From: Artemia franciscana
Lineage: Eukaryota > Arthropoda > Branchiopoda > Anostraca > Artemiidae
Assembly (NCBI RefSeq): GCF_032884065.1
Contig: NC_088883.1
Span: forward strand, 32,490,237 to 32,554,236
Direction of reading: 5' to 3'
DNA length: 64,000 nucleotides
Shown: one piece after another, positions 40,852 to 51,830 of the stretch
Layout of the letters: each line of letters begins with the position of its first letter
Position numbering within the stretch: position 1 is the stretch's first letter
The notes under the pieces: model-generated
Told to the model about the DNA's origin: nothing
The model's database searches: none
The model's input: the letters and a program-made list of their open reading frames with translations, nothing else
Position numbers and translations under genes: made by a program

Positions 40852-43800
40852 GGTTTTGTTTCCTCGCTGCGACTAAACGCTGAAGTTGTTAATCTGTAAG
40901 GATGCTAAAATACATACTAGGTACACCAACTCGCAAAAGTTGCAAACTCCTCATTGGTAAAGATGATTGTAGCCTTACAGCCGATTATTACTTACAAGTC
41001 CCTTACATGTCTTACCACTGGAACCAAATTGGTCTTACCATCAAATACAACGGAAACAAAAAATAGGTACACCAACTAGTAAGAGTTTCGAACCCCTCAT
41101 TGCCGAGGATGATTATGAGCTAACAGCCGACTGTTGCTTACAACTCTCCTATATGTCTCACAATTGGTATCGGCCTATTTTTGGTTTCAGTGTGTACCTT
41201 ACTACTGAAGTTTTCAACCCCTTTAAATTTTCAAACTGCTATATCTCATGAAGGAATTTTTGTACAAAAAAATGGATGACATATACTTTAATCAGCTCAT
41301 CAAAAGCTATCGACTGCCGTCGAAAAAAAAAAATCTATCTGTCTTAGTTCAAAAGTTGACTTTTTTGCCGTAGGCCAACTTTCTAACGTCATCACTTAGA
41401 AAGGAGCAAAGGATAAACTCTAATTTCTTTAGCAATGAGAGAACTTTTAAAGTTTAAGAGGCACATCTGATGCCTTGTCTCTACCGCAATCCCAAGTGCG
41501 AAAAACCGAATGATAAACTCAGCCGAAATCACGGCAGCACTTTCGGACCCGTGGGAAAATGCCGCTTTTTTGCTTCTCTAAATTTTTCTATTTATCACCC
41601 AAAGAAGATATATTGGCTGTGGGGCAGGGTAACTGTCGCATATATTTAACACTTATAGATTTTAGTCCATCTTCAATTTGAAACTGGTGCCTGCCTGCTT
41701 GCCTGCTAGAACGGAGCTTTCCACTCGAAAGCAGAAACATGGTTTGATGAAACGAACATCAAGTTCACCGGAAACAAATAATGGGTACACCAACTAGCAA
41801 AACTTGCAAACCCCTCGTCGCTGAAGATCATTGTAGCGTAACAGCTGATTATTACTTACAACACCCTTACATGTCTCACAATCGGGAACCAAGTTGTTCT
41901 TACCATTAAATACACCAGAAACAGATAATAGGTACACCAATCACCAAAAGTTGCAAACCCCTCATTGCCAAAGATGATTATCAGCTAATAGTCGACTGTT
42001 GCTTGGAAGTTCCCTACATATCTCACAATTAGTATCAGCCTATTTTTGGTTTAAGTGTGTACCTTACCACTGAAGTTGTCAACCCCTTGAAACTTTCAAA
42101 CTGGTGTATCTCATGAAGGAATTTTTCTACCAAAAAATGGATGACATATACTTTAATCATCTTATCAAGGTCTATCGATTGCCAGTGAAAAAAAAATTCT
42201 ATCTGTCTTGCTATCCGTAACTTTTCAGGATCAAAATACCATAGATGATACTCTATTAATTATTACAAAACTACCTCACTGTTTTACATTATTGTTTGTA
42301 CTTGTTTCTTCGCTATCGGTTAAATGCTGAAGTTGTCAGCCTATCGAAGCTTTTAAAACAGTATGTTCAAAGAAGAACGCAATCAGTAATCACATGATCA
42401 CACCCCAGCGTTGAAAAAACAACAACAAAAGAATATTGAAAGAAAGGACTAAATTGACTTTGCAGCCAGTTGAACATTATCTTTTTCAATCGTAGACATC
42501 GTAACGGATGAAAACTAGGAACAATATCTTGTATAATCTAGTTGGTATTAATAATAAAACTATCCGGAGCTTTTCAGGATCAAAATACCATAGATGACAT
42601 TCTATTAATTATTACAAAACAACCTCATTGTTTTGTATTATCGTTTGTACCCGTTGCGTAACATCTTAATTCTAGGTTACAGTGATTAATAGACCATCGA
42701 TATGAACTTTCTTACCGACAGATTTACAGGGATTGAATACAATGTGCACCAATTTGGACAAATTTCTAGCCTAAAGTGAACCGATTTTTACTTACAAGTC
42801 CCTCTCCCGAGATAGACATCAAGTTCAACCGGAAACAAATAATGGGTACACCAACAAGCAAAAGTTGCAAACTCCTCATCTCTGAAAATGATTGTAACCT
42901 AACAGCCGATTATTACTTACTAGGCCCCTAAATGTCACTTTGCAGCCGGTTGAACTTTATCCTTTTCAATCGTAGACATCATGACGGATGGAAACTTGGA
43001 ACATTATCTTATGTAATCTAGTTGGTATTATAAAGCTATTGTAACTTTTCAGGATTAAAATACCATCAGGGACCCATAAATTTCCTGTAATGACTCGCCA
43101 TCCAGGATCGCTTATTATTGGATGGCGAGTCATTACAGGAAATTTATGGGTCCCTGATTCCATAAATGTGTACCAATTTGCACAAATTTGTAGCCCCTCG
43201 TGAGCCTCCTCTAGCAACCGATTCTTACTTACAAGTCCCTCTCCCGGGATATACATCCAAGTTCACCGGAAACAAATAATGGGTACACCAACTAGCAAAA
43301 GTTCCAAACCCCTTGTCGCTGAAGTCATTGTAGCCTAACAGCCGATTATTACTTACAACTCCCCTACATGTCTTACAATCGGGAACCAAGTTGTTCTTAC
43401 CATCAATTACACCAGAAACAGATAATAGGTACACCAATCAGCAAAAGTTGCAAACCCCTCATTGCCAAAGATGATTATAAGCTAATAATCGACTGTTGCT
43501 TGGAAGTCCCCTACATATCTCACAATTGGTATCGGCCTATTTTTGGTTCAAGTGTGTACCTTACCACTGAAGTTGTCAACCCCTTGAAACTTTCAAACTG
43601 GTGTATGTCATGAAGGAATTTTTGTAACAAAAAATGGATGACATATACTTTGATCAGCTCATCAAGGTCTATCGGTTGTCATTGAAAAAAAAAATCTATC
43701 TGTCTTAGTTTAAAAGTTGACTTTTTTGCCGGAGGCCAACTTTCTAACACCACCACTTAGAAAGGAGCAAAGGATAAGCTCTAATTTCTTTAGCAATGAG

Positions 43801-44452
43801 AGAACTTTTAAAGTTTAAGAGGTATATCTGATACCATTTCTCTATTGCAATCCCAAGTAGAAAAAAAAGAATGGTAAAGTCAGTTGAAATCACGAACAGA
43901 AATGGCTAGAAACAATAGATGGCAGCACTTTCGGAGCCGTGGGAAAATCGCACTTTTTTGTTTCTGTAAATTTTTCTATTTATCACTCAGAGAAGATATA
44001 TTGGCTGTGGGGCCGGGGAACTACCGCATATATTTAACACTTATAGATTTTAGTCCATCTTCAATTTGAAAGTGGTGCCTGCCTGCTTGCCTGCTAGAAT
44101 GGAGCTTTCCACTCAAAAGCAGAAACATGGTTTGATGAAACGAAAGCTTGGCTGCACAACTTCAGATACTCCTCTCTGACATAGGCTATATAACTCCACT
44201 TCACTTCGCACACCATAGGCTCTGGCTCGTGGACAAGCAAAAACCATCCTTTTTGGCCCCAGGCAAGAGTTCTACGGAGCTTTCCAAAATGTAATGTCAT
44301 ATTCATCAATCCGGCCTGAGGTCCACACTTTCCGTAAAAACCGCACAGGTTAGACCCTTACCAGTTTCCAGGAATAAGCTGAGATCAGCAGCATAGGAAA
44401 AAAAAAAAAAAAAAAAAAACGGGACAAAACCAAAGTGTTGCTCTTGCAACAC
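40831..44452. mobile_element. Hairpin-TIR element, 3.6-kb copy with internal duplications
   Basis: Terminal inverted repeats: gtgttgcgagagcaacactt + tggttttgt at 40,831-40,859, and its complement at 44,424-44,452 (28 of 29 bases). The interior consists of ~145-bp units (pairs with heads at 40,920/41,066, 41,787/41,931 and 43,280/43,427, a single at 42,845). Each pair is followed by the 'gttgtcaaccccttgaaact ... ggtgtatctcatgaaggaat' module. A longer unit ending 'gtgcctgcctgcttgcctgc' occurs at 41,692 and 44,074, so the element was partly duplicated in tandem. The best frame (43,368-43,613) spans one unit, reading DDYKLIIDCCLEVPYISHNW, but has no known domain. There is no transposase; it is non-autonomous. 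Confidence 0.8.
43065..43158. repeat. Perfect 40-bp-arm palindrome (14-nt spacer)
   Basis: The arm at 43,065-43,104 (begins atcagggacccataaatttc, ends actcgccatcca) is the exact reverse complement of 43,119-43,158. The spacer is ggatcgcttattat. No mismatch was found in 40 bp, although surrounding repeat copies differ from one another by several percent. The paralogous position at ~42,590 lacks it. The two overlapping minus frames at 42,966-43,437 are by-products. Confidence 0.97.
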
Positions 44453-45765
44453 AATTACATAAGAACACTATGCAATCATCAGAATCTAGCTATATGTAAT
44501 AATTCAAAAAAATTAAAATAAAACTCACAAAAAACTAAAATATCCTCCCTTCAAACTTTTAACATCATAGAAGCTTGCCCTTCATTAACCTCAATTTTTG
44601 GGGAAAATGGGGTTGCAATGATAAAAGATCATGACCATAACACACAATGCTTAACCAATCAAACCTTACCCTGCTGCCCACAGGGTTCACAGACTAATAT
44701 GCTTAGCTTTACAGATAATGTTACCTGTAAGCAAAATTGGATGTTTTACTGACTACCTTTCATAATATTTAACTAATTGCTTTGATTTGCTGGTTATAAT
44801 TTTGTCACAGGCCAATGTCACAGCAGCTACTATTGCAATTGTTTAGAAACAGCTGGCAAATATAATTTAAAAGTGAAAATTAACCATCTTGGATATTAGC
44901 ATTAATGGAAGCATGAGTTTTTTAATTATCATTCAACTTCCTACTGTACAGAAATTACCAGTGATGACTGGATTAGTATTTAAAATATAGTTTTATTCAT
45001 ATTGTACAACCCCAACTTTTTCTTTGGCTTCAAAACACTTCCCACTTTACACATTTTTAGTTTGCCCCATGGAGGAGGGTCAACCAGAAATGGATGTGGT
45101 TCTAGAATTAGCATTTCTAAGTGCTATAGTATGGAAACTATGCTGCTTTGTAGCATAGTTTCCAGTTTAGACAGCTTGTGATGAAAGTGAAGTTTTACCT
45201 TAAAAATTCCACCAAATTTATTTTCAAAATAATGTTTAACTATTAAGACTAATGAAAATAGTGGGCTAATTATCATTCCTGAATCAGCTACAAATGGCAA
45301 TTTTTGTCCCTAGACAGCTTTTTAGAAACATATCTTTTAAGTTCTGGTTACTATTGCCTGTTTTGAGCCACTTTAGCCCATTTAAGAATTTAAAATAGAG
45401 ATTTGAGACCTTATTGCTCAAACTAGATGTCTGAAACACCTGAATAATGACACTATAGCAAAACTGACATTATTTTTGAGGGGTTCCTGTCCCTTTCTAA
45501 GAATTTATGCAAATTTTTTTTCATAATAGGCATAACACTTTATTACTTGATAAAAATGATAACTAGCCTACCATTGTGCATCAACTACAAATAGCAATTT
45601 TTTTCACAAGCCAATTTTTAAAAATTTAGTTTGAAATTTTTGATTACTATGGGCTGCTTTGAGCCCTTTAAGGGCATTGTAAAATAAAGGCATCAAGTAC
45701 AGGTAAGAAAACCAGTACTTGGTCACCTACCTAATCTTAGTCTATAATCTATAATATAAACATGG
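44453..45765. other. No gene recognised
   Basis: About 1.3 kb of AT-rich sequence. At 45,713-45,732 'gtaagaaaaccagtacttgg' matches the end of the foldback at 46,974-47,225, so a truncated copy may begin here. Confidence 0.45.
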
Positions 45766-45769
45766 GTCT

Positions 45770-46275
45770 ATACCTATTGAAATTTTGACAAAACAACATT
45801 TTACATTAATTTTCAGTTACTAGTTGCTGTCCCTCTGCCTTTAGTTCTGAAAATGCAATTCCTGTTTGAGTAGAATTTTGAGCCTTTATTATTATGTCCA
45901 CTTTATTGGTAAGTCAGTTATATGAACTGCCATAAATTTACTGCATGTCCAATTCTGGGTCACAATATGGTAAAATTCTAGTTAATTTACTTCTTGCTAT
46001 CTCAGAAAGGGTTTAGGTTAGGATAATGAAACTTTCAGGGATAGGTCTACAGGATAAAGTATGTCCCAGGAAGGTACTTTAAAGTACCCACCTCTACTCC
46101 TTCTCCTTCTAGAGGGCCCTGAAATTTGCCTACATGACTACATGACAAATTTGACCTATTGAAATTTTGACAAAACAACATTTTACCTCAATTTTCAGTT
46201 ACTAGTTGCTTTTTCTCTACCTTTAGTTCTGAAAATGCAATTCCTGTTATTTGAGTAGAATTTTGAGCCATATCA
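45770..46275 (+). repeat. Direct duplication of a ~120-bp block
   Basis: 'acctattgaaattttgacaa' through 'gagtagaattttgagcc' occurs at 45,773-45,883 and again at 46,155-46,270, with a handful of differences and one 4-bp insertion. The second copy follows the left arm of the long inverted repeat described separately. Confidence 0.88.
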
Positions 46276-46916
46276 ATGTTTTTTTTTCAAAATTTAGGAA
46301 ATGTATTTGTGCATCTCAATTTTTAAAGGGATGCAATTTATCCATAGTTTTTGATTGTGCAGAAGAGAGCGGGAATGACTAGGAAGAGCCGTATTGGTAC
46401 TGGCCGGCCTAGTGCCTTAAACTGCTGGGGACAGGTAGCTCAGGTACTTGTACTTCCCACAATCAATAACAGTGTATTATTGTTCATAATCATATATATC
46501 CATTGTTTGCAGATTGGAGGAGAATAGTGCTTCCAGTAGCTAGTTTTTCTAGAGAAGATGTCAAAGAGGTGAAAGGACTTGTTGTTAGTCCATATACCTC
46601 CCTACAATTTTTGGAACTGGAACTGCATCTTTAAAACCTTATAAAATGGAATTGAGCAAAGTTATGAAGCTGAAAACAATTTTGTTGTAGATCAATTAAG
46701 CAGAAGATCTATTTTACAAGGTTTCACTTTTATAACACACATATTTTTAAGGTCATCAAAGGTCATGGCCCTCTAGAGGGAGAAGGAGTGGAGATAGTTG
46801 CTTCAAAATACCTAACAGGACATACTTTAGTCTGTAGATTCATCCCTGAAAGTTTCATTTTCCTAACGTAAACCCTTTCTGAGATAGCAAGAAGTCAATT
46901 AACTAGAATTTTACCC
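45968..46916. mobile_element. Long inverted repeat (~150-bp arms, ~640-bp spacer)
   Basis: The arm 45,968-46,118 ('ggtaaaattctagttaattt', 'cttcttgctatctcagaaag', 'atgaaactttcagggat', 'ctccttctccttctagaggg') is the imperfect reverse complement of 46,763-46,916. Order and spacing are conserved throughout. This geometry fits a non-autonomous DNA element or foldback with long terminal inverted repeats. No target-site duplication or transposase was identified. Confidence 0.8.
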
Positions 46917-46973
46917 AAAATACTTTAGTCTTGGCCACTTTGCACACTTAATCTACTATAATTATTCTATTGG

Positions 46974-47225
46974 GTAAGACAACCAGTACTGGGACACTTT
47001 GATCACTCTGTCTATTCTGGGACAGAATTTTTGATTGGATTATAACATGTCCAATAGTGGGACAAAAGACTTTAATCTTGGACACCCAATCTACACATTT
47101 TTCTGGGTTGCTTCCAGAAAATCTGCTGTCTTTTGTCCCAGTATTGGACATGTTGCAATCCAACCAAATATTCTGTCCCAGAATAGGCAAAGTGATTGAA
47201 GTGTCCCAGTACTGGTCATCTTACT
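46974..47225. mobile_element. Compact foldback element (97-bp arms, 57-bp loop)
   Basis: The left arm 46,974-47,070 starts gtaagacaaccagtactggg and ends 'gtgggacaaaagac'. The right arm 47,128-47,225 starts 'gtcttttgtcccagtattgg' and ends 'cccagtactggtcatcttac'. The arms are about 88% complementary, and several internal words (gtactgggacact, attctgggacagaat, acatgtccaata) are themselves repeated or palindromic. The loop has its own small hairpin (tctgg ... ccaga). It looks like a MITE. The end sequence recurs at 45,713. Confidence 0.88.
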
Positions 47226-47554
47226 AACTATAGCATACCACCTAGAAACTTGATTTTCTCACAGTTAATATTACCTTTCTTTTCAATGATGATTGATTAA
47301 CAGTACTCTCTTGTCTGATGACTTACGACGTTACCTTTCTTTTCAATTCAATTCAATGGGTTTGAGTTCCTCTCTGTGATAGACACCTTGGTAACACCTT
47401 TCTTTTCTGAGCAAGTATATCATTAATTTAAATAGTTCTGCTGATTAACCGCTACCTATTTTGGAACTTCGCAATAGCTATCAGTTCAGCAAATAGTCCG
47501 ACATAGGTATTTCTCATTAACAAAGCTACACAATGACACAAACCCGTCAAACTG

Positions 47555-48135
47555 CTCAACTCCTTTCGGAATCTATTTCAAAAGATTCGCTGGTCAAATG
47601 TATCAGCTCTTCGTCTCAAGACATATTAATTTTTTTGAGTTTAAATATGTTTGGATAAATTTAAGAAATTTATTATTTTAAATTGGAAAATAATTATTCA
47701 GGGGCGGATCCAGGATTTTCTTTAGGGGGGGGGGGCTTAATAGGTTGCTTGGATGAACTCAGGATTGGAGAAAAAAGATATACCCGCAATTTAAAGGGAA
47801 CCTCGACAACTATGGGTTGTGGTAGGTAGTGTAAATGGTCGTAAATTTAATTTAAAATCTAGTGAGGGATAAAGTTCCAATAAATCTGTTGAAACTAAAA
47901 TGGTGTAAAGATGTAGATACAAAAAATTACTGACAAAGCTATTACGCGATAATACATATTCTCGTCCAGTCAGTCCGCGCTGTTGTCTTGGCAAACCAAT
48001 TCTCAGACGCGAGTTCCCGGCCAAGATCGATGAGGTTCGAATGAGCTCTTCGTCTCGCGACATACTCATTTTTAAAAAGTTTAATATGTTGCGATAAATT
48101 TGTTATTTTAATTTTTTTCAAAGAGATGACCAATA
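47555..48135. repeat. Direct duplication of a ~130-bp block
   Basis: 'gagctcttcgtctcgcgaca' with 'tactcatttttaaaaagttt' and 'aatatgttgcgataaattt' at ~48,040-48,135 repeats, with substitutions, 'cagctcttcgtctcaagaca', 'tattaatttttttgagttt' and 'aaatatgtttggataaattt' at ~47,605-47,700. Between them lie a G-run (47,727-47,736) and unassigned sequence. Confidence 0.75.
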
Positions 48136-49340
48136 TTCAGATTTGAAAACCTAGCTTTCCTTTGAAGAGTAGACAATTTTCCGATGAAGACGCTTACACA
48201 AATAAATATCAGAAGCCCAATTTTCCCAGCCATTTAATTTTTATTATTTTTTTTTACTAGTAAATTTCAATTTAGCCTAGGGGCTAAATTGTATTCTTTA
48301 ATTACACTACCGTAGACTTAGTTTGATTCTAGGCTATTCAAAATTTTTGAATAACATGTTTAATTTATAATGTTTATCTTAACTTTCAGTCAAGAATTTT
48401 GATTGAAAAGGGAACTAAAAAACAAGCTTTTTTATAAACTGAAAGTAGAAAAAAAAGGAAAATTCTTTATTTTTGCTTATAGCACCTTTGCAAAACGTGA
48501 TGTAAAGCGTAAATACAACTTTACCTCTGAAAAACCCCTCCCCTCTCGAATTGATTGGTAGGATCTTCGCTTTTCTTTAATTCAAGGTTGTTTTTGCTTA
48601 TATTTTATCGTTTATAAGCTTTTTTCACGTTTTTTTTATCTTTTAGTTTGATTTGCTTTTTCTTGTGTTTTAATAATGCTTTTAAATTTAGTTTTTATTA
48701 ATAAAATTCTTATGTACAATAACTTCAATAGATAGTCGTTTACACAATTTAATTATTTTGTAGCCCATGTTCATTGGTATGCTAGTTCAAGAATGCCCTT
48801 AATATAAGTGTAAAATTCGGCGTAGTGAGGAGGAAAAGAAAGACTTTTGATATGTATTAAGATGTACCATATTCTACCCATAATGATACTCCCGCTTCTA
48901 TTTGAATTTTGATAGCACATTCAAGTTGTAATAGAGTAAAAGACTATATTACTTAACAAAAATACGCTAAGAGCAACCTACAATATTTCTGATAACACTC
49001 TCTAAAAGCATTACTTAACATGCAGGTACATACCAAATTTAAGCAATTTCTAGTAGTCGATTTTCTCCTCTGCGTCTCAATTGTTGCAGCCATACGGGAA
49101 CAAGCAATTCATTTAATCATTCTAGTATGTGCGAACAGGAGGTTCTCCTTGCGTGCAATAGGTTATCGTGTAAAATGTATTAGCCGAATCAAAATATTAA
49201 AAAGACTTTCTTGGTCCATCTATCTAGCGCTCCATTCTATTGAGGGGGAATCTCTTTCGAGTCCTAATCTGGAGAAAAATCTTTAGTTAATAAATGCTCC
49301 ATGAGAAAAAATAACGCATTGAAAAAAAATGAAATCTCTT
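48136..49340. other. No gene recognised
   Basis: AT-rich DNA. The frame at 49,020-49,286 (88 codons) has no recognisable domain. Confidence 0.45.
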
Positions 49341-49345
49341 AAAAT

Positions 49346-49490
49346 ATTATGTAACATCCACGGGTAGATTGTCATTACGTAACACCCAAGTGTACATCGC
49401 TATTACGTAACAACCACGTGCCCCTCCCCTCAATTACGACTGGGGATTCGTCGCTTGACTAGCAGACTCTAACAAGTCCTATTATGTAAC
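49346..49490. promoter_or_regulatory. Cluster of four RTTAYGTAAY sites
   Basis: ATTATGTAAC (49,346-49,355), ATTACGTAAC (49,374-49,383), ATTACGTAAC (49,402-49,411) and ATTATGTAAC (49,481-49,490) each match the published consensus of PAR/E4BP4-type bZIP factors (insect Pdp1 and vrille). A related ATTACGTCAA lies at 49,512. They sit in a locally repetitive tract ('taacacccaag', 'gtaacaaccacgtg'), and looser relatives (ATTAGGTAAC, gacgtaac) continue to 50,020. They may therefore be satellite units rather than an enhancer. The nearest supported gene is DNAJC7, whose 3' end is 2.2 kb away. Confidence 0.4.
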
Positions 49491-49547
49491 AGCCAAAAGC
49501 AAATAAAACCCATTACGTCAAAGTGCCTACTGGGTGGAATTGGGCGG

Positions 49548-49785
49548 TGAAATTGGAAGCTAGGACCCCCTGTTGGAATTGGATGTTAGGGCCCCGATGG
49601 AATTGGATACTAGGGCCCCAGTGAAATTGGATGAAAGGGCCCCGGTGGTTAGGTTAGGGAGCCCGGTGAAATTCGATACTAGGGCACCTAATCGAATTGG
49701 ATGCAAGGGCCCCATCGGAGTTGGGGCCCCCGGAGTTTGGTTGTTAGGGACCCCCGTTGGAATTGGATGCTAGGGGGTCTCATGA
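49548..49785 (+). repeat. Minisatellite, ~24-bp unit (ggaattggatgctagggccc)
   Basis: About nine imperfect units alternate an AATTGGATNCTAGGG half with a CCCCGGTG-type half, giving a local GC island in AT-rich DNA. The frame at 49,573-49,773 translates it as repeated ELDxRAP words and is not a protein gene. Confidence 0.92.
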
Positions 49786-50020
49786 AATTGCTCGCTACGG
49801 TCCGGCGTCTTGAAGGTTCCCCCACTAGCGGGGCCCTGAAGGTTTTTAACAATCAAAGAAACTATTAGGTAACACTCTTAGAAATCCTGGAGTAAAGAAG
49901 CCTTGAAGTTTTTTTTTCCTGGCCCTCGTAGGTTTTTTAAACACTCTCTACTATGTAGCAAGCAAACCCTAACACGTAACACGCCCTTATGTCTCTTTGA
50001 AAACATTCCCTATGACGTAA

Positions 50021-51620
50021 CAAGCACCTGCTGGCTCTCATGGGGATGACGGGATAGGGCTGTCATGCAATGGCAGGCTAGGGCCCTTATGGAATTCAGG
50101 GATGCAGCTCTCATGAAATCCAGGGATACATCTCTCGTAAAAAGCAGTGAGGGGGTACTACTCTAAGGATATTTCCGTCACAAAGAAAGACAAAAGAAAC
50201 GAACTATTCTGAAACTATTTTATTCAGTTAAGTATGAAATACGCTCATGACAATTTCGTCAAAACTAGCAAGTTATCATTACAAACAATAGTTACATAAG
50301 AGAAGCCAACTCTAAAAGCCAAGTAGCTATAATCAATAAAAATGTTCCTAGTTTACCAATGAATTCTAAAGTTGAATAGCGGGAATTACAATTTTATCAC
50401 TACAAGCATACCTGCATGCAAGAATTGGGAAAACGAAAGCACTGCCGTGCAGACTTGTTTTTTTTACCACCCCCTAAGATAATCCTGCCCCCTCACCCAA
50501 CAAAGTTCAGACGTCTGAGAATTTATGTTTTAACGAGGTGCACCCATTACCACAAATATGGGGAGGGGCAGTGTGCATTCTAAAGAATGACATAATCCCA
50601 TTTTCTGTTAAATGACCTTTTGTAGGCTTTCTTAAAATTTACTGAAAGGAACAGGAATGCAACTTGTTTGCTTAGCCCAAAATGGTACCACATCGGATTT
50701 CATTTTGTAATTTAGATTTGCCTTTGAAATTTAGATCAAACCTTTTTTCTATTCATTTGGAAATACTGTAATTAGATATGCAAAAAAAGGAACATAAAAA
50801 TTTTACATGAATAATTTCCGACAGAAAAAAATGCATGTCTTAGGCAAACTAAACAGACATAAATATTATAGTTTTTCGAGAAGCTAAATTTTCGTCCATG
50901 CAAATAATCATTACTCAAGTATTAACTAATCAAAATAATCTTCAAAAAAATGGCTATTTATGGAATCAAACTCAAAGAAAATTTACCCTTATTTTTTCTT
51001 TTTTACTATTTTTTATTGTGACCTTCAAATATTATTTAAACTGCATGCCAACGAAAATTAAAGCTCAGTCTATGACACTCAAAGTCATAATCAATCCCTC
51101 TATCAAGTATGTACTATGGCCTGAGTTAGACCCCCCTCCCTGCCCATATAAAATATTACAAACATACGCACCTTCTTAATTTTAAGCTGGCATTCATATT
51201 ACTCATTATTACACACTTCATTTAAAAACATTTATTATTGGCCAATTTTTAAACTCACGGGCAAAATTGATCTGGATTCATATTGAGATTTTTTTTTTTT
51301 TAATTTTTTTTTTTAGAAAGGATATTTCCGTGGTTGAGAATTTGAACTAACGTACTTTTAAAGCCTAGTTAACGGTAAATATTGAGAAAACCTTGGCTTT
51401 AAACCCATGGCAATGGGGGTCCTAAATTCTATCCTTGCATGTATTGTTGTAGTTCTCGATAAAAAGCTGATCAAATAAAAGGAACGACTCTTAATCAGAG
51501 ATTAATTTCACTGTTATCCCATGTTGATACACCATAGAAATTGCACTTGAGAAAGAGTTCTTTACTCAAGAAAGAAGCAAAGAGTCACCTTGACGTGCAT
51601 CGGCAAGAAATTTTCATTTG
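50021..51620. other. No gene recognised
   Basis: AT-rich intergenic DNA downstream of DNAJC7. The frame at 50,898-51,179 has no known motif. T-rich runs occur at 51,291-51,314. Confidence 0.45.
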
Positions 51621-51623
51621 CTT

Positions 51624-51629
51624 TTTATT
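51624..51629 (-). terminator. DNAJC7 polyadenylation signal AATAAA
   Basis: AATAAA on the minus strand, about 83 bp downstream of the DNAJC7 stop codon, in an A/T-rich 3' UTR. Position and exact hexamer make it the likely 3'-end signal. Confidence 0.6.
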
Positions 51630-51711
51630 TAGATGCACTACTTTTTTGAATCACACTAAGTTCTTTTTTAACAGCATATAATAAAAATGACAGCGAATCA
51701 AAAAAATATTT

Positions 51712-51830
51712 TTAAAACTGGAAGTTGAATCCACTTTGATGAAATCCTCCGCCTCCACCGAAGTGAAATCCACCGAATGGGCTTGGACCACTTCCAAAGA
51801 AAGCATTGAACATTTGTGGATCAAATTCAG
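51712..51830 (-). CDS. DNAJC7: DNAJC7 terminal exon: Phe/Gly tail
   Basis: Acceptor ttttttgcag; CT completes an Ala codon. It encodes [20 protein letters not shown], then a [14 protein letters not shown] run and FNFQF before TAA at 51,714-51,712. Human DNAJC7 also ends with 'DPNNIFKAFFGGPGG...' and a Phe-rich end, so this is the natural C-terminus. Confidence 0.93.

Noticed and set aside
43368-43613. Frame reading repeated 'CKPLIA.DDY...SHNWYRPIFG' words
   Set aside because: It spans the ~145-bp unit and recurs with stops in the other units; no known domain, so treated as repeat-derived.
49573-49773. Frame with repeated ELDxRAP words
   Set aside because: Translation of the minisatellite.
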